Shown here: piece after piece, positions 23,605-35,685 of the stretch | Layout of the letters: every line of letters begins with the position of its first letter | Position numbering within the stretch: position 1 is the stretch's first letter | Assembly (NCBI GenBank): GCA_023238725.1 | Contig: CM041531.1 | Span: forward strand, 18,002,643 to 18,066,642 | Reading direction: 5' to 3' | Length of the DNA: 64,000 nt | From: Scortum barcoo | Lineage: Eukaryota > Chordata > Actinopteri > Centrarchiformes > Terapontidae | Notes under the pieces: generated by a model | Told to the model about the DNA's origin: nothing | Database searches by the model: none | What the model saw: the letters and a program-made list of their open reading frames with translations, nothing else | Made by a program: the position numbers and the translations under genes

Positions 23605-23764
23605 ATGCTGTGGATGAAGCGAAAGACAGTGGTGGACACCCTGCGTGGACGGAGAAGGAGGCTGTCCTGTTCCCTCTGGTTTCTCCTGCTGTTTGCTGCT
23701 GGAGGTCTGGTTCTTTTCATCCACCAGCGGGATCTGTCAGAGATGATCCAGCAACAAGGCCCAG
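23605..23764 (+). CDS. chst8: Carbohydrate sulfotransferase 8-like, first coding exon (signal anchor)
   Basis: Encodes 53 codons plus one base. Residues 1-20 are a basic cytosolic tail (KRK at 5-7, RGRRRR at 14-19). Residues 21-39 are a hydrophobic helix (SCSLWFLLLFAAGGLVLFI), and the lumenal stem then starts RDLSEM-QQQGP. This is the layout of a Golgi type II glycan-modifying enzyme. The helix-to-stem segment AAG-L-LFI...D--E...QQ-PG lines up with my recollection of vertebrate CHST8, better than with CHST9. CHST8 moves sulfate from PAPS to the 4-OH of terminal beta1,4-GalNAc on N-glycans such as those of pituitary glycoprotein hormones. The ATG at 23605 has A at -3 and an in-frame stop 13 bases upstream; M4 is a weaker alternative. 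The exon ends CCAG with GTTAGT at 23765 (phase 1); without splicing a TAG follows immediately. Catalytic domain not in this window. CHST9 or another type II enzyme remains possible. Confidence 0.72.
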
Positions 23765-26700
23765 GTTAGTCTCTATGCAAAAGCGTACTACAGTTCAACC
23801 ACTATGACATTTTGAAGGCTTATACTGGCACTGACGCTTTCCCAAATGGCACAGATATTTTGTTTGATAATAATATTAATATTGTACTAATGAATAGTCT
23901 AATGTTCAACTTCCCTTGATTTCATTTGAAAAACATGTTTCCAGCATAATTCAGGCAACAAAAATCTTTATAGCATTGAATACTAATTGCAAAGCAGTCA
24001 TGAGTTTCTGTCATAGGAAGGTGTAAGAGAACTTTTGAGATGGAGATGCATTGCCTGTGCTGATTGATTGTTTGGAAATATAAACTATAGGAACTATAGT
24101 GATTGATGATCAAAATAAGGTGGAATTAATTTCAACATGTTTATCATGCTAGTCAATTTTTGTCAGTCTTTACCAAACAAATGATCTCACACTGACCACA
24201 TTGCAAGCAGGAAAATATTTAGCTGTAAAAGACTGTTTTGGATTCGAGTGCTGCAGAGCCCCCGAGAGGTCATGGTAGGAATGATCTGTCTGAACTTCTT
24301 GACTGTTACCTTGCAATAAGTTTTGAATTCCTGACCAAAGTGACCACCGCTGGTTGTGACACAACCACAGTTGCTTACCCGCAGATAAATATGAAGTTAC
24401 CTGAGCTAGTAACTTGTTTGCCTCCACTGTGTTAAGACCGGCAGCTGCTGTGGTTGACTGAGAAGTGTGAGGTAACACAAAAGTAGTTCCGAAAAAATAC
24501 CACAACGAATTTTCAGGTAGAATTAATCAAATTATAGAGAAAACTGGATGTGGAAATCTTTAATAAGAAAAAATATTTATCATTAGTGTGCATGCATGGA
24601 TATAGCTTAACATATAACACAGACTTGTCAAACAACTTATAAAATGGTGAATGCTAAATATTATTGGATGTGGTGTGTTAGTACACATGCAAAACAATGA
24701 ATAATGAATAAAGCTTTATGTATTTGCAAAAATATATGTAAACAGTGATCTAACCTAAAGTACAGCACATAGATACAACCCCCTATTTCTGCAAAATAAC
24801 ACACAAATGCATGCAAATAGGCACAGACACAGAGAGAGAAAGAAACTCATACACAGGTGAGTGAGAGCATAGATGCAGATAAAAATAGGAATGCACACGT
24901 AAGCACCCTAAGGTCTTCTGTACATAAACATAAGCATATGCAAACATAAATATACAAGCAGGCAAGTATCCACATTAATGCACATGCATAAAAGCAATCA
25001 TACTGCACATGTAATCATAGCACGCATAGGTACACACACACAGAAACACTAAGAATCAGAGAAGGTGTTTGTGTTTGTAAAGATATTATTTGGTGTGTAC
25101 TGTATTCAGGTTTAACCAGCATGGTGGAGAGAACATTTGTTCCCCAAATACTACCCTTTTCATTCCATTTCAGTGGCCGTGCAGTCAGAGTTTCCACTGT
25201 GATGGGGAGGCCGTACATTCAATTTCCAAATCAGTCAAACCTTTGTCCTCATAAAGGGACCCAATGTGCTTCTGCTTGGCACTCACCATTAAGGAGATTG
25301 GGGTTTAAGCAGCCATGATGGAAGAGTGTCCTGAGCGTGTAAAACTAAGCCGTCTCAGAAACAAGAGATCAGCCGCTTGCTTATGTGCTTCTTTGGCTTG
25401 TACTACACTTTCCACCTATATGAGAGCAATATTAGTTGAGTGTGTCTTCTGATGTTGGGCCAGCTCCTGCCTTTAATTTGAACTCAGATACATTCATTTA
25501 TACACATCAGAGACCTATTGGTGATATTTCATCTCATCTTGATTTAACTGCACATTTTGGTTTTATTTTGGTTCTAGTCCTTTTGGATTAAAATCTAAAA
25601 TCTCTAAAAGTATCAATGTGGTTCACATGAAAGGAAACCCAATTTGATAATGCTTTCAGTGAGCTGTAAATAGTCAATATTTTTTGTGGCTCTCAAAGAA
25701 AATGATAATGAACTGGTTCTGCAGGCTCTCTGGGGATAACCAACAGGACCAGAGAAGCTGCTATCCACAGAGCTGCGACACTATCGTGTGTCAACAGCAC
25801 TGTGAATCATGAATATCAGAGCAATGTCACTCTACAGCAATAAGAGCCACTTAGCCAGAGTGGAATCTCTCCAACCCTCTGATATTCCCCTGATTGTCGG
25901 ATGCTTTCAGGCACAGTGGCAGGTGGAAAAAAGGCCTTCACAACATAACACATCTTGAACAGTGTGTATGCAAGACAGACACATCTTGTCCAAATATACA
26001 AACCATAACAGCCAGTATTTAAAATTCATGGCAAATATCCTATCATGACCCATTAGAGCTTTTAAGAAGTTGGTTCTTGCATTCAAGGATCACACCAACT
26101 AGTTTTTATCTTTCTAATTTTTGTGTGTAACAAGAATCAGATGCATGTGATAAAAACAGTTGGGGGAGCCCTACAATAACTGCCATGTGAGTGGACTTCA
26201 TCACTTTAAAGGGCCAACATTTTTCAATAAAAGCACTGCTAATGGAGGCTTTTGATTTTAACATGAAATCTTGATCTATGTTGTATTTAGCTTGTCTGCT
26301 TGATGGTAGGATGATGTTTTTTCCTGTCCAGAAAAATCATTTACTTGCACCAGATATTTAACTATTTGACTTGTGTACAGAATGGCACTTTTGTGTGTGT
26401 GTGTGTGTGTGCACATTTATTTTGTGCTTTGTTTAAATAATGAATAGATTCAATTTCTCTCAAAGGGGTAGGTTTATTATAACTCGTGTCTTATTTTAAT
26501 AGCCATGAAAATGAACTTTGATCATGATGAGGTAATTGCTGAGATCTGGAAAAAATGACAGCATCACTTCCAATGAGGCATAAAACACCAAGGCAATATT
26601 TGTTTAACAGATTCTTTTAGTTTTATTCACAGGAAAAATCAAAAGTGAGTTCCTTATTGTACAGGAAATCTCACTCAAAGTTGAACCACGTGAGATGTTT

Positions 26701-27716
26701 TCAACAGACAGTATCATGTATTTAAAATAATGATTTACAAAATAATTTGTTTTGGAGTTATTTATTTATTTAACATACTTTGTAAAAAATGACTTTTATT
26801 ATCAATATCGTACATGTTTGGCATAACATTTGGCTAAGCCTGGGAAGAACGGAGTTATATATATAGCTATAGCTATTAAATAGTACTGTGCATATTTTTA
26901 AAAAGGTGTTAAAATAGTTTTGGGATTCAGTGTAAAATCCATCTCATGATTAAAACAGATGTCATGTGATTACATCATAAACAATTAAGGAGCTGATTTT
27001 ATAATTTTGCTCAGCAACAAGCTTTATTGTTGTTTATTAGAAAATCTACAGTAAATACAGTGCCAAGCTATTCAGCAGCTTCTTAAAAGCATGCATGAAT
27101 AATTCAAGCCAAGCTTCAGCTTAGTCTTGAACAAAATATGCCCACATGTTGAATGTCAATATATCAGCTTAGTGTAATCATTAAGTAGAATATACAGTAT
27201 ATTTTGTTACCAAAATTAAGCAAGTGCAGAAAATAAAAGAGATCGCTCCATTTTCTTGACGATTTCTCTCTTTTGATTACGGATGATTTTTCTCATAGTG
27301 TATGACTTTGGATAACTTTTGCAGCCTAAGCACATCCTTTTATCTCGTCTGCTATATCGCTACTTGAATACTGAAGTAAGAATTCTCGTTTACTAAATCA
27401 TGCATGAGTGACTGTGTGCTGTATACAGAGCTCTGTGGCTACAGAGTCTTCCCAGCCCCTCGCTAAAGCACAATGAGCAAGCAGTATCTTTGCCTTAAGC
27501 TATGGTGCTTCACCCCAGCAGAAGCTCATATCTAATAGAGCTGAGTTATAATACATTGGGTGTCAGCTTTTATCTGCCTCCCCCTCCTTCTCCACCTCTT
27601 TATTTGGCTTGCACTGTGCTTGAAAGCTTTGTATCCCATGGTTTAGATGGCCTGCACAATGGTAGCTGAGAAAACTGCAGTTTAACTGGCAACAGTCTCC
27701 CCCTGATCTCTCCCAG
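23765..27716. other. Putative intron 2, left part; nothing identified
   Basis: No exon I would defend. An open stretch after CTGCAG at 25726 keeps the entering frame for about 39 codons with three N-x-S/T sequons but then stops with no good donor. The 24.7-25.1 kb region is rich in scattered CACA and GCATG phrases. A TG run sits at 26392-26411. Confidence 0.4.
26392..26411. repeat. TG microsatellite
   Basis: About ten TG units. Confidence 0.9.
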
Positions 27717-27868
27717 GTAATTGTTTAAGGACAATTGGAGAAACAGCAGCAGGTTTCTCTGGGAGAAAGAGACACCTGAAGAGCTAGCAGTTCAGATAAA
27801 TTGTCTGCACAAATTTACACCTCTGGGCATTTTTCAGATGAGTGTGGCGGTGAAGACTACCTGCTCCG
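27717..27868 (+). other. Splice-flanked segment, possible non-coding exon
   Basis: Preceded by a strong pyrimidine tract and acceptor (TCTCCCCCTGATCTCTCCCAG) and followed by GTGAGT (GT at 27869-27870). Entering in the phase left by the 23764 exon, the frame hits TAG about 65 bases in. Another frame is open from 27721 but is preceded by TAA. If real, it is more likely an alternative leader exon or part of a non-coding RNA than coding sequence. Confidence 0.2.
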
Positions 27869-30123
27869 GTGAGTGGATGGTCAGCCTCTATGTTACTTCA
27901 CAAGGTCCAATGCAGATCAATCCATAAATGAGGGAGAAAAGGGGAAGTTGTTGCCCTGCTGAATGTGTATCTGTGAAAATGTGTGTTTACTAGGAAGCAA
28001 GTGCATGCATGTCAGTGTAAGTGGTAACATCCCATTTGTTAAGTGCTTTCAACAAAAGTAGCCTACATTACCCTAAGTGCATACAGTTTAGCACTGCTGC
28101 CCTCAGCTGGCTGTGGCTCTGTGAGGGAGATACAGACAGTTGAAAATGTGTTGAAACAGTGTTGAAACATGTGAGTTTAAAGGGAAAAAAATCTTTGCAT
28201 TTCAATGGCCCTCAGTTAAGATTTTTTAATAAATATGCCACTTGTAATTAAAGAAATGTTGCTATACTCATCAGCTTCCAGCTGCAGCATGCAGGTGTCA
28301 ACAGTTTAGAGCTGTAAACAACACTAGCAAATAGTATATAGGCCTCTTAGCATGAAAGTGCTAGAACACTTACCTAATAAAAAAAAAGAAAAGGTGTGAA
28401 AACAGTATCAATTTTACATCCCAGCAAAAACTGATATTCAGTTGTTGATGGTTGAAGATTCCAGACAGGTGTGATTGGGCAAAAGAGCATTCACATATTA
28501 CTGATCAGTATGAGAAGTGACATATTGTCCTACTTATTCTAGTTTGATAACCATTCAAAGAACAAATTATCATTTAAAATCTAAAAGCCAGGCATTCCCT
28601 TAGAATGGAGATAATTGCTGTTTTGATAATAATTTATAAAATAGCTATGTGTAATATGAGAGAGCACAAACCCAAAAAAACATCTTCCACTGAGAATATG
28701 TCATCAATACCTTTGACTCTGTTTAATGTCTGATGTCGCTGGCATCTACTGTAACGGTAAAGGGGGGGGTTGGCACAGTAAAAGGCCACGGTTTGAAAAT
28801 GTCAGGTTCTACTGACTGACTTTCGACAAGTGAAGTGTGAAACGTAGCTTTCCTTCGAATTTCATGGTACATTTAATTGTACGATTTAGACCGGTCCTAC
28901 AGCCACGAAGAAGAAGGACTAGTAAAGGGTTAATATTTGATCATGCAAGATTGAGGCAGCATACCATACAGTAAGATACTGAGGAAAGTGTAGAGGCAGA
29001 TGAGGTAAAGCTATTTCGAATACAGTAAATAAAAAGCAGAAAAAAGGAAACATCACCAGATCAGTGTCCCCCTCCCCATCCCTCTTTCTCTGTCCACATG
29101 GAGCTTGCCAGGAACTGGGCATATTGTTTCATGCTCGAAGGTAAAATTTGATCTCTCCGTTAGAGGTCCAGTAATCCCTTAAGCCTTGTCTGTTTGCAAA
29201 GTCCAATTTAGCTGTCTCTTAATGTAATTAAATTGTGCTGATGACCCTCAGAGCAGTGGAGCTGTACCGTATTTGAATGCAAATCCTCCACTGGATGTTT
29301 GTGGAAAAAAACTAATGTTATTTTATTCTGCTTTCCATTCTTTCATCTGTGTGCGCAAAGCTCCTTTAACAAAGCCTGTTTCTGTTGTGCTGGCACTATC
29401 CCCTGTATTCCTCCCAGAGCAGGAAGATCATTGGAAAGCAATACTTGGCAAAGCCAATTCCATCACAGTGATTTTTAAACCAACCTTGTGTACAATGCTC
29501 TCCCTGAAAACAAGGGGTATTATGCTTTTGAGTGTAAGTACAACAGCACACCTTGGTTGGAATGTTAAAGTAGTGCAAGCCAAGATTTTACATACTGCTC
29601 AGTGTCTGGATCACATGACATCTGGCATGGGGCAGGGGTATCCCAGCAACTATTAAAGCAACTGCTGCTCCTCATTCAACGCCGCCCTCCCCTCCTCATC
29701 TCAGCCTGTAGAGGACACCTTAGTGGGGGCCTCTGGGATACCCTGAAAAGAAAGAAAAATCAAAACCAGACTTTTTTCATACATAGGTATCAGGTGCCTG
29801 CATCACTGTCTCTACAGCTTCTTCCAGACTTGGGCCATGTCAATTGGATTTACAATGAAGCCGCTCAGAGGCGACTGCAAGGTCATGAGGTTTTCCATTA
29901 ACATTAATTCCCGGGGGTTATGCCACAGGAGCCCTGCAACATAATCTGTTTTCCCTGCCATCTGATCCTGCTCACCAATAGCTTCTGTATGCCAATCTAT
30001 ACAAATAGATTTTTATTTTTCAAATTTCTGCTCCAGCAGAGGTCAGTGTCACTTATGGATAGCCTTAAGAAATAACTGGTGCTTGAAGAAGAAAACTTTT
30101 TCATATTACCTGTTAAACTGTTT

Positions 30124-30160
<37 letters not shown>

Positions 30161-31816
30161 ACACACACACACACACTTTTTTTGGGAAAAAAGAAAGAAG
30201 CAATTTCTTTTCAGTTTCTTTTCAGTTTCAAAAAGGCTATTCTGTGTGTTTGAGTCCAATGGGAATGGGTGTACAGCCACAAATCACATTACTGCGGAGC
30301 TCTCCACTGAACTGTTGTTCACTCTCAAAAGTAAAAACTTTAAAACAGCTGATACTGTGCTACCAAGAAAATCATGAAATATGAAACACAAATCTGAAAG
30401 CAACAATACAGTATTAGGGGAATTATAAGAGGGAGAGAGGAAGGATGTTGCCTGAAACAAACAAACAAAAAAAGAAGAACATGTCCTGTGATCTGTCTTT
30501 CAACTCAGTGGAGTTGAAAATGCATCTATTGAGCCACTGACAAGCAGACAGGGTTAGGACCCCCACTGAGCAGCAAAGCATGGCTTGGCCATCCTGCTGG
30601 TGGTGGGGGGGCTTTCAGGTTGCCCTTTTCCATAATGCCACGCTGGATAACATTAAAAAACTCCAAAGGAAATAAAAGAAAACAAGGCTAGAGCACCAGG
30701 TGGATCCAACAGTGAGGCTGATTTTTGAAAATGTCTTTGAAGACTGTAATCACAGATGCTGCCTCTCAAGGCTGTCAGCCTGTCCCATGCTATGTCACTG
30801 CAGCAACCACAGCTGAGGCTCAGTGCACACTCTCTGGCTGTAAACACAAAAGGGTTCATCTTTAGGAAGTTAGTTTCAGATAAACATAGACAGTTGGAAA
30901 ATCATAGATATAGCTTCAAACAAAGGCAGAGTTCACAGTGGCATTCATGTTCCACTTTCCAATTTTCTGCCCATATCTGATTGTTTTAAATGGCTGACTA
31001 TCCCAATGCGAAACAAACTAATGGCGATTTTAAAAACCAATCTCTAAAGATGTCACATCTGCTTTTGTGCCTTTTCTGCCTCTCCCACTTATATTGAATA
31101 TATATCGGTTACAATGTGAGGCTTTGAGTTTTGTCTGACCAGAAGCACCGAAATGCCAACTGAGACACAGTTGGCAGGACACCTCTGTACCTCAGAACAA
31201 TGCATGTATTGTAATCGTGTTCCTCTATAATTATTACGAACAATTAGGCCTTAGCAGCACACAGCCATGCCAACACTGATTAAACTTAGCACTTGGGTTC
31301 TTGCTCACTATGACATTGTCCTGGCTGTCAGCGTCCCAGGTTGTTCTGCTATCTATCTGACACTAAACCTTCAGGCATCTCTGGGAACAAGAGGCATCTT
31401 GTTCCAATGGGAGTGCCAATTAATTGGGACTGAACTGGTTATCAAAAACTGCAGCGTGACTGACAAATATGGAGCCAAAACTGACATCTCTGCTCTGTAT
31501 CCAGCAGAGTTAGAGGAAAAAAACTAAACAAAAAATGATTACTCAGTTTCTTTTCTGCTTCTTAGAAACTGGTCAACTTCAAATAGTCTTCAAAGTGTAA
31601 CAGAATTTTTTTGAGTGAGTATTTCAATTTTCCAGTCAGTTAGGTGTGAATCAGATGGGCGTTTACTCAATCAATAGTACAGTACAGATGCTTGGTTATA
31701 ATGTACCTGCTGCAGGATTAAGTCTACAGCATGTATAGTTTTTAACAGCTTGCACATATAGATGTTTCCCTGCCCTGCTATTGCTTTAATTACAAAGTAT
31801 CTTCACTTTAAAATAT
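27869..31816. other. Putative intron 2; one CA microsatellite, otherwise nothing identified
   Basis: It includes a G run near 28763 inside a locally CpG-containing patch (28730-28920) and the CA array at 30127-30177. Open frames such as 29273-29656 (+, 127 codons) have no recognisable family and no matching splice signals. Confidence 0.4.
30127..30177. repeat. CA microsatellite
   Basis: About 25 CA units with a single CT interruption near position 30153. Confidence 0.95.
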
Positions 31817-32380
31817 CTATAACTTAAATTTCATTATCTGAGTAAATATGATTAGACTATGGTATTGCATCAATTGCAATTCATACAGATATCTTGCAAG
31901 ATCCTTGCTAAATTTTTTATCAAATTCATTGTAATTTAATATAACTTTTAACATATTTTTTACAGTCATTTCGCCAACAGACGCAGATGTCAGTTGCTGT
32001 AGTACAAAGTGATTGGATAGATTTTTCCATGGTGATACTGTTTTAGTCACTTCATTCAATACTGGAAGAGCAAGTAAGAACTGGACAAAATACAGTGTCA
32101 GTTTCCCTGTACTCTTGTCCTTGGCATTTCTCTCTAGTACAGATCCATCAGATGCTTCTTTTCCCTGGCTTATACATTTTTGCACTTTATTTATTATTTC
32201 AATCTTAAGACAGCAGACTTGAGTGTAATCACTGCACTTAACAGTTTCTCTGTCTCTCTGTCTGCCTAGGCCTGCTGTCGCCAAGGTGTAGATGCAGGAC
32301 GAGGTGGGATATATCAGCATTGTCAAGAGACAACTGATGAAAAGTGTGAAGCATAAATTAAATTCTGGGCTTAATTTCAT
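31817..32380 (-). other. Longest open frame in the window, 187 codons, unknown
   Basis: I do not recognise this protein. It opens with ATG in a fair context (ACAAG before it, A after). Residues 8-24 are hydrophobic (NLCFTLFISCLLTMLIY), like a secretory signal, and are followed by SSC. It is mostly polar afterwards, with a likely helical, lysine-rich C-terminal third and a total of six cysteines. An ATTAAA lies on the minus strand at 31785-31790, close behind the TAG stop. It is antisense within putative intron 2. In AT-rich DNA an opening this long is uncommon but possible by chance, and there is no splice or repeat support, so I do not call it a gene. Confidence 0.15.
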
Positions 32381-33599
32381 CTTGTGACAGAAGATACTGT
32401 GTTGTACCTTTGACCATAGTAAACAGGAGCACAGAGAACTGATTTAGTGGATTGATCATACATGGAACGTTTCCCCCGCCGGGACCTTACCTGTCCCTAT
32501 TAACATGCAGTCTCAGTGAAAGGGACATTTACTCTAGGGTATAGAATACTGAACCAAACCAGTCGTCTCTACAGGTCTAGATACGTCTAGGAATATCTCA
32601 GTTTTCCTTATAGTTGGTGGGGATACTATCTATTCCTATGCATGTCTGCAGTCTGACAGAAAAAAAAACACTGTCTGTAGAACTAATTTCATCAGACAGG
32701 ACTGATGTGTTGCATAAGCAGCATGATTTTTCTGGTGTCACGGTCTCCATATAGTCTGTTCATATCAAACATAATGTTCCTGTCAGAGAGTGTGCCTTCA
32801 CCTCTGCAAACACAGCAGAAAAGCCTTGTCTTATTCCCATCCAAAAAATCTCGTAAGTTTGAGCTTTGTAGCCATCTTCTAGTAGGCTTGAGAGGCTGAA
32901 CGCTGTAGACAGGAAGAGACATACAAAGAGAGAGTGGGAGGAGAGAGGAAGGTTATATAACCACAGTTCTCACCAAGGAGACATCTTGTGGCTTCAAAAG
33001 CAAAGCCATGATAATAAATGCCAATGTTCAAGGTTGCTCAACTTATTATCTACTCAAGAAGAGAAGACTACAAAATTAGTGCAACAAAACTGTATATTTT
33101 ATTAATCTGTTAAACAAGTCAGTTAATATCTGTGAGTATTAGTGACTGTCTCCATTGTCAAACATAATGATGAGACACCCAAGGCTCAAGTCTGTTATAA
33201 CTTATTTTCTCCAGTCAATGAACTTCTTAAAATATGTGCCTTTAAAAGTGCCTCTTTATTTAATTATCTTTTCATGGATGAATGGCTTTCAGATTCCTGC
33301 AGCAAAACATTTGAGGCCAGCAAATTGAAGTCTGTCTACTGTACCACGAATACACTGCAGTGGGAGAGCTTGGACAAAAGGCAGCGAGGCGACCAGCTGC
33401 CACATCAAGGTCAAAATGTAACATAAGAAACTTCATGTTTCTTTGGTGGAACCTTGGCATGTGGGACCTGCCATTTCCGATAAAACATCTAGTCTTCTCT
33501 GTTTTCCGGTAGCGTGGTGTTTTTGCAGCACCTTCAGCAAAGGAAAAAATCTTTCCTCTGACACAATCAGTCTGAGATACAATATTATAAAAGACTCAT

Positions 33600-34580
33600 G
33601 CAATTCTGCCCCTATTATGGTTATGGCTGTTATTCTGAGAGGGATTTCACATGATTGTTCCCAAAGGACAAGCCCTGCCTTCAGAGCTGTGATCCGTCCC
33701 TCCAGACTGAAGCCAGCGTACCCATTATCAAATCAGACTTGAACCCATCCCCTGTCTGCCAGGGAGACATGTTGAATGGATATCATTGTGCACTGCACCA
33801 TCACTGTAATCCCCCTACAAAGTGCAGGCACTCTTAGAGGAAGATGAAAAGAGCAGAAGAGAGAGTGGCCTATTCACCGTGCGTGTCACTGCAGATGGCA
33901 CAAGGAGGGAAGTCGGTGGAATCAGTGGCCTGAGCCGACGACTCCTCAGCCCTACCCCAGCCAGAAAAGAACAAAAGATTAAGCCCTCCTGCTATCCAGA
34001 GTGATAACAAGCTGTCAACTTCTAAAATGTAATCTGCTGACTCCGGGAGGAAGTGGTGGTGTCAGTGGAGTGGGCCGCCAACTGATGCTTATCTCCTGAA
34101 TGGCGTGCTATTGATGGAGAGAGCCGTGGCCCTGCTGGTAGATACACTAAAGCCACCTCTGTTTGCCACCAAACAAAGAGGTCCGCACGAGCAAAGGAAT
34201 CCATACTGAGCCAATTTTTGACATATTTATCTACATATATCCCCTCCAGACCTCGTCTCTCTTTCTGATGTGGGTCACAAAGGAAAGGTGATGGGAATGA
34301 TAAATGACATGAATAGAAGGCAATAGACTGGGGATAATAAGGCATTGCCCCTGACAATGCTGACAAGTGATGGGAGGCTCCCCTCTGTCAACTTGTCTCC
34401 TGAGCCATTCCACTCCGTCTGGGCACAGATTGTTAAATGTAAAAGCCATATTGCTGCCAACACCAAGTCCTAATGCACACTTCAGTGGGCAGTGAGACTG
34501 CGATTTGGGAGCTGTCACCTAACTGCAGCCAGTAAATCAATCCAACCTGGGCATTATCCAGCCTTTTAACAAGGGGATTG
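33600..34580. promoter_or_regulatory. Possible conserved non-coding block
   Basis: About 1 kb of complex, repeat-free sequence, GC-richer than its surroundings, for example around CAGTGGCCTGAGCCGACGAC and GGAGGAAGTGGTGGTGTCAG. Several open frames overlap on both strands, as expected from a local drop in stop codons and not from a gene. It resembles enhancer-type conserved DNA, but only alignment can show conservation. Confidence 0.22.
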
Positions 34581-35302
34581 CCATACAACTAATTGCCCAT
34601 ACCTACTGTATCTCTCTGTCTCCCATCAACCTTCTGCCCTACCACCCCCATTCTGTTTGTTTCTCCCAAATGTTACAACTCCAAAATTGCTTTCAGATTA
34701 CCCAGCAGAGCTGCCAGATGGCTAATAAAACATGCAGGAACATCTTTGGTCATATTAGCTATTAATATTGACAAGCCCGATTTTTTTGTTGGATCTGCGT
34801 GGGGGTTGTGTCTCTAATAGGGTAAAGAATCTAATTTTCTGGTCCATACAAAAAGCCGCTTACAATCTCAGTAGTTATGGCAGAGAAAAGGAATTAGTCA
34901 CACAGGAGCTATTTCAGGCTGTTTACAATTTGATTTCAGACCACTGCCAGAGGGTTTTCCCTTGTGGACTTTGGGCTATTGATCCTGAAATACCAGTCAT
35001 GTGATATGAAACAAATACTCTTTGTTGTTTTCCATACAGCCAAGTGAGAAAGAATTTACTTTGACCTGGTGCAATTTTGGATACCTTCGTCACTCTATGC
35101 AGACTGGTTTGATAGCATCTGGCATCCAAAAGTGCTGATTGATTAATGGTCAAATAGCCAAGACAGCTAAACTGCTGAAGACCATTTTCTAATAGCTGAT
35201 TGATCTGATTGCAAAGAGCTATAAAGAAAGCGCAAACTATTATAGGTGCCATCATTTATGTATCAAAGAACAAGCATTTTTTGTTTTTCTCACCAGAATA
35301 CT

Positions 35303-35685
35303 AGAGTCCAGGGTCTACAACTATGTTCTGGAAGAAGGTACTTAGAAACAGTGGTGCTTTGTGCTAAATGTTAACATCAGCATTCAGACATCCTCACAGT
35401 GACAATGATGCTGATGCTAAGCAGGTGTAATGTTTTCCATCTCAGTTTGGATTGTTGGCATGGTAACATTTACTAATTAGTACGACTGATGCTGATTGGA
35501 GTGTCATTAGTTTTGCATTTTGTCATGAATCAAGATATTGAATTTTGACCTTTAAGATGGTACACCAAATTTCATGGCAATCCATCCAATAGCTGGTGAT
35601 ATGTTTGTCTGGGCCGACAAGTCACGGACTGACCGACAAACCAACTGACAGACTGACGTTGCCACGCAGCTAGCCTCGCTTAAAA
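35303..35685 (-). repeat. Percomorph dispersed repeat, copy 2 (inverted)
   Basis: Contains TAGAGTCCAGGGTCTACAAC, GTACTTAGAAACAGTGGTGC, TTTGTGCTAAATGTTAACAT, AATTTCATGGCAATCCATCC and CCACGCAGCTAGCCTCGCTT. The last two are the reverse complement of the left end of copy 1, so orientation is opposite. It includes the 'TTAGCATGCTAACATCAGC' type of segment of the family. It is the only dispersed element I could recognise to the right of 23.5 kb. Confidence 0.7.

Noticed and set aside
23595..23807. Open frame overlapping the chst8-like exon from a GTG codon
   Set aside because: It is in a different frame from the signal-anchor reading, starts at GTG and runs through the splice donor. The frame starting at ATG 23605 fits the splice sites and topology.
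25727..25845. Possible exon after CTGCAG with three N-glycosylation sequons, open for about 39 codons in the gene's phase
   Set aside because: The pyrimidine tract is weak, there is no good donor before the TAA, and 39 open codons are common by chance.
27721..27927. 68-codon open frame within the splice-flanked 27.7 kb segment
   Set aside because: It begins at TTG and is preceded by an in-frame TAA at 27718, so the acceptor cannot feed this frame.
29273..29656. 127-codon + strand open frame
   Set aside because: No recognisable domain, no matching splice signals and no Kozak-supported leader. Chance opening.
33822..34004. 60-codon arginine-rich frame
   Set aside because: The AAAGTGCAG acceptor-like site enters this frame in phase 0, not the phase 1 required. 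There is no ATG and no recognised similarity.
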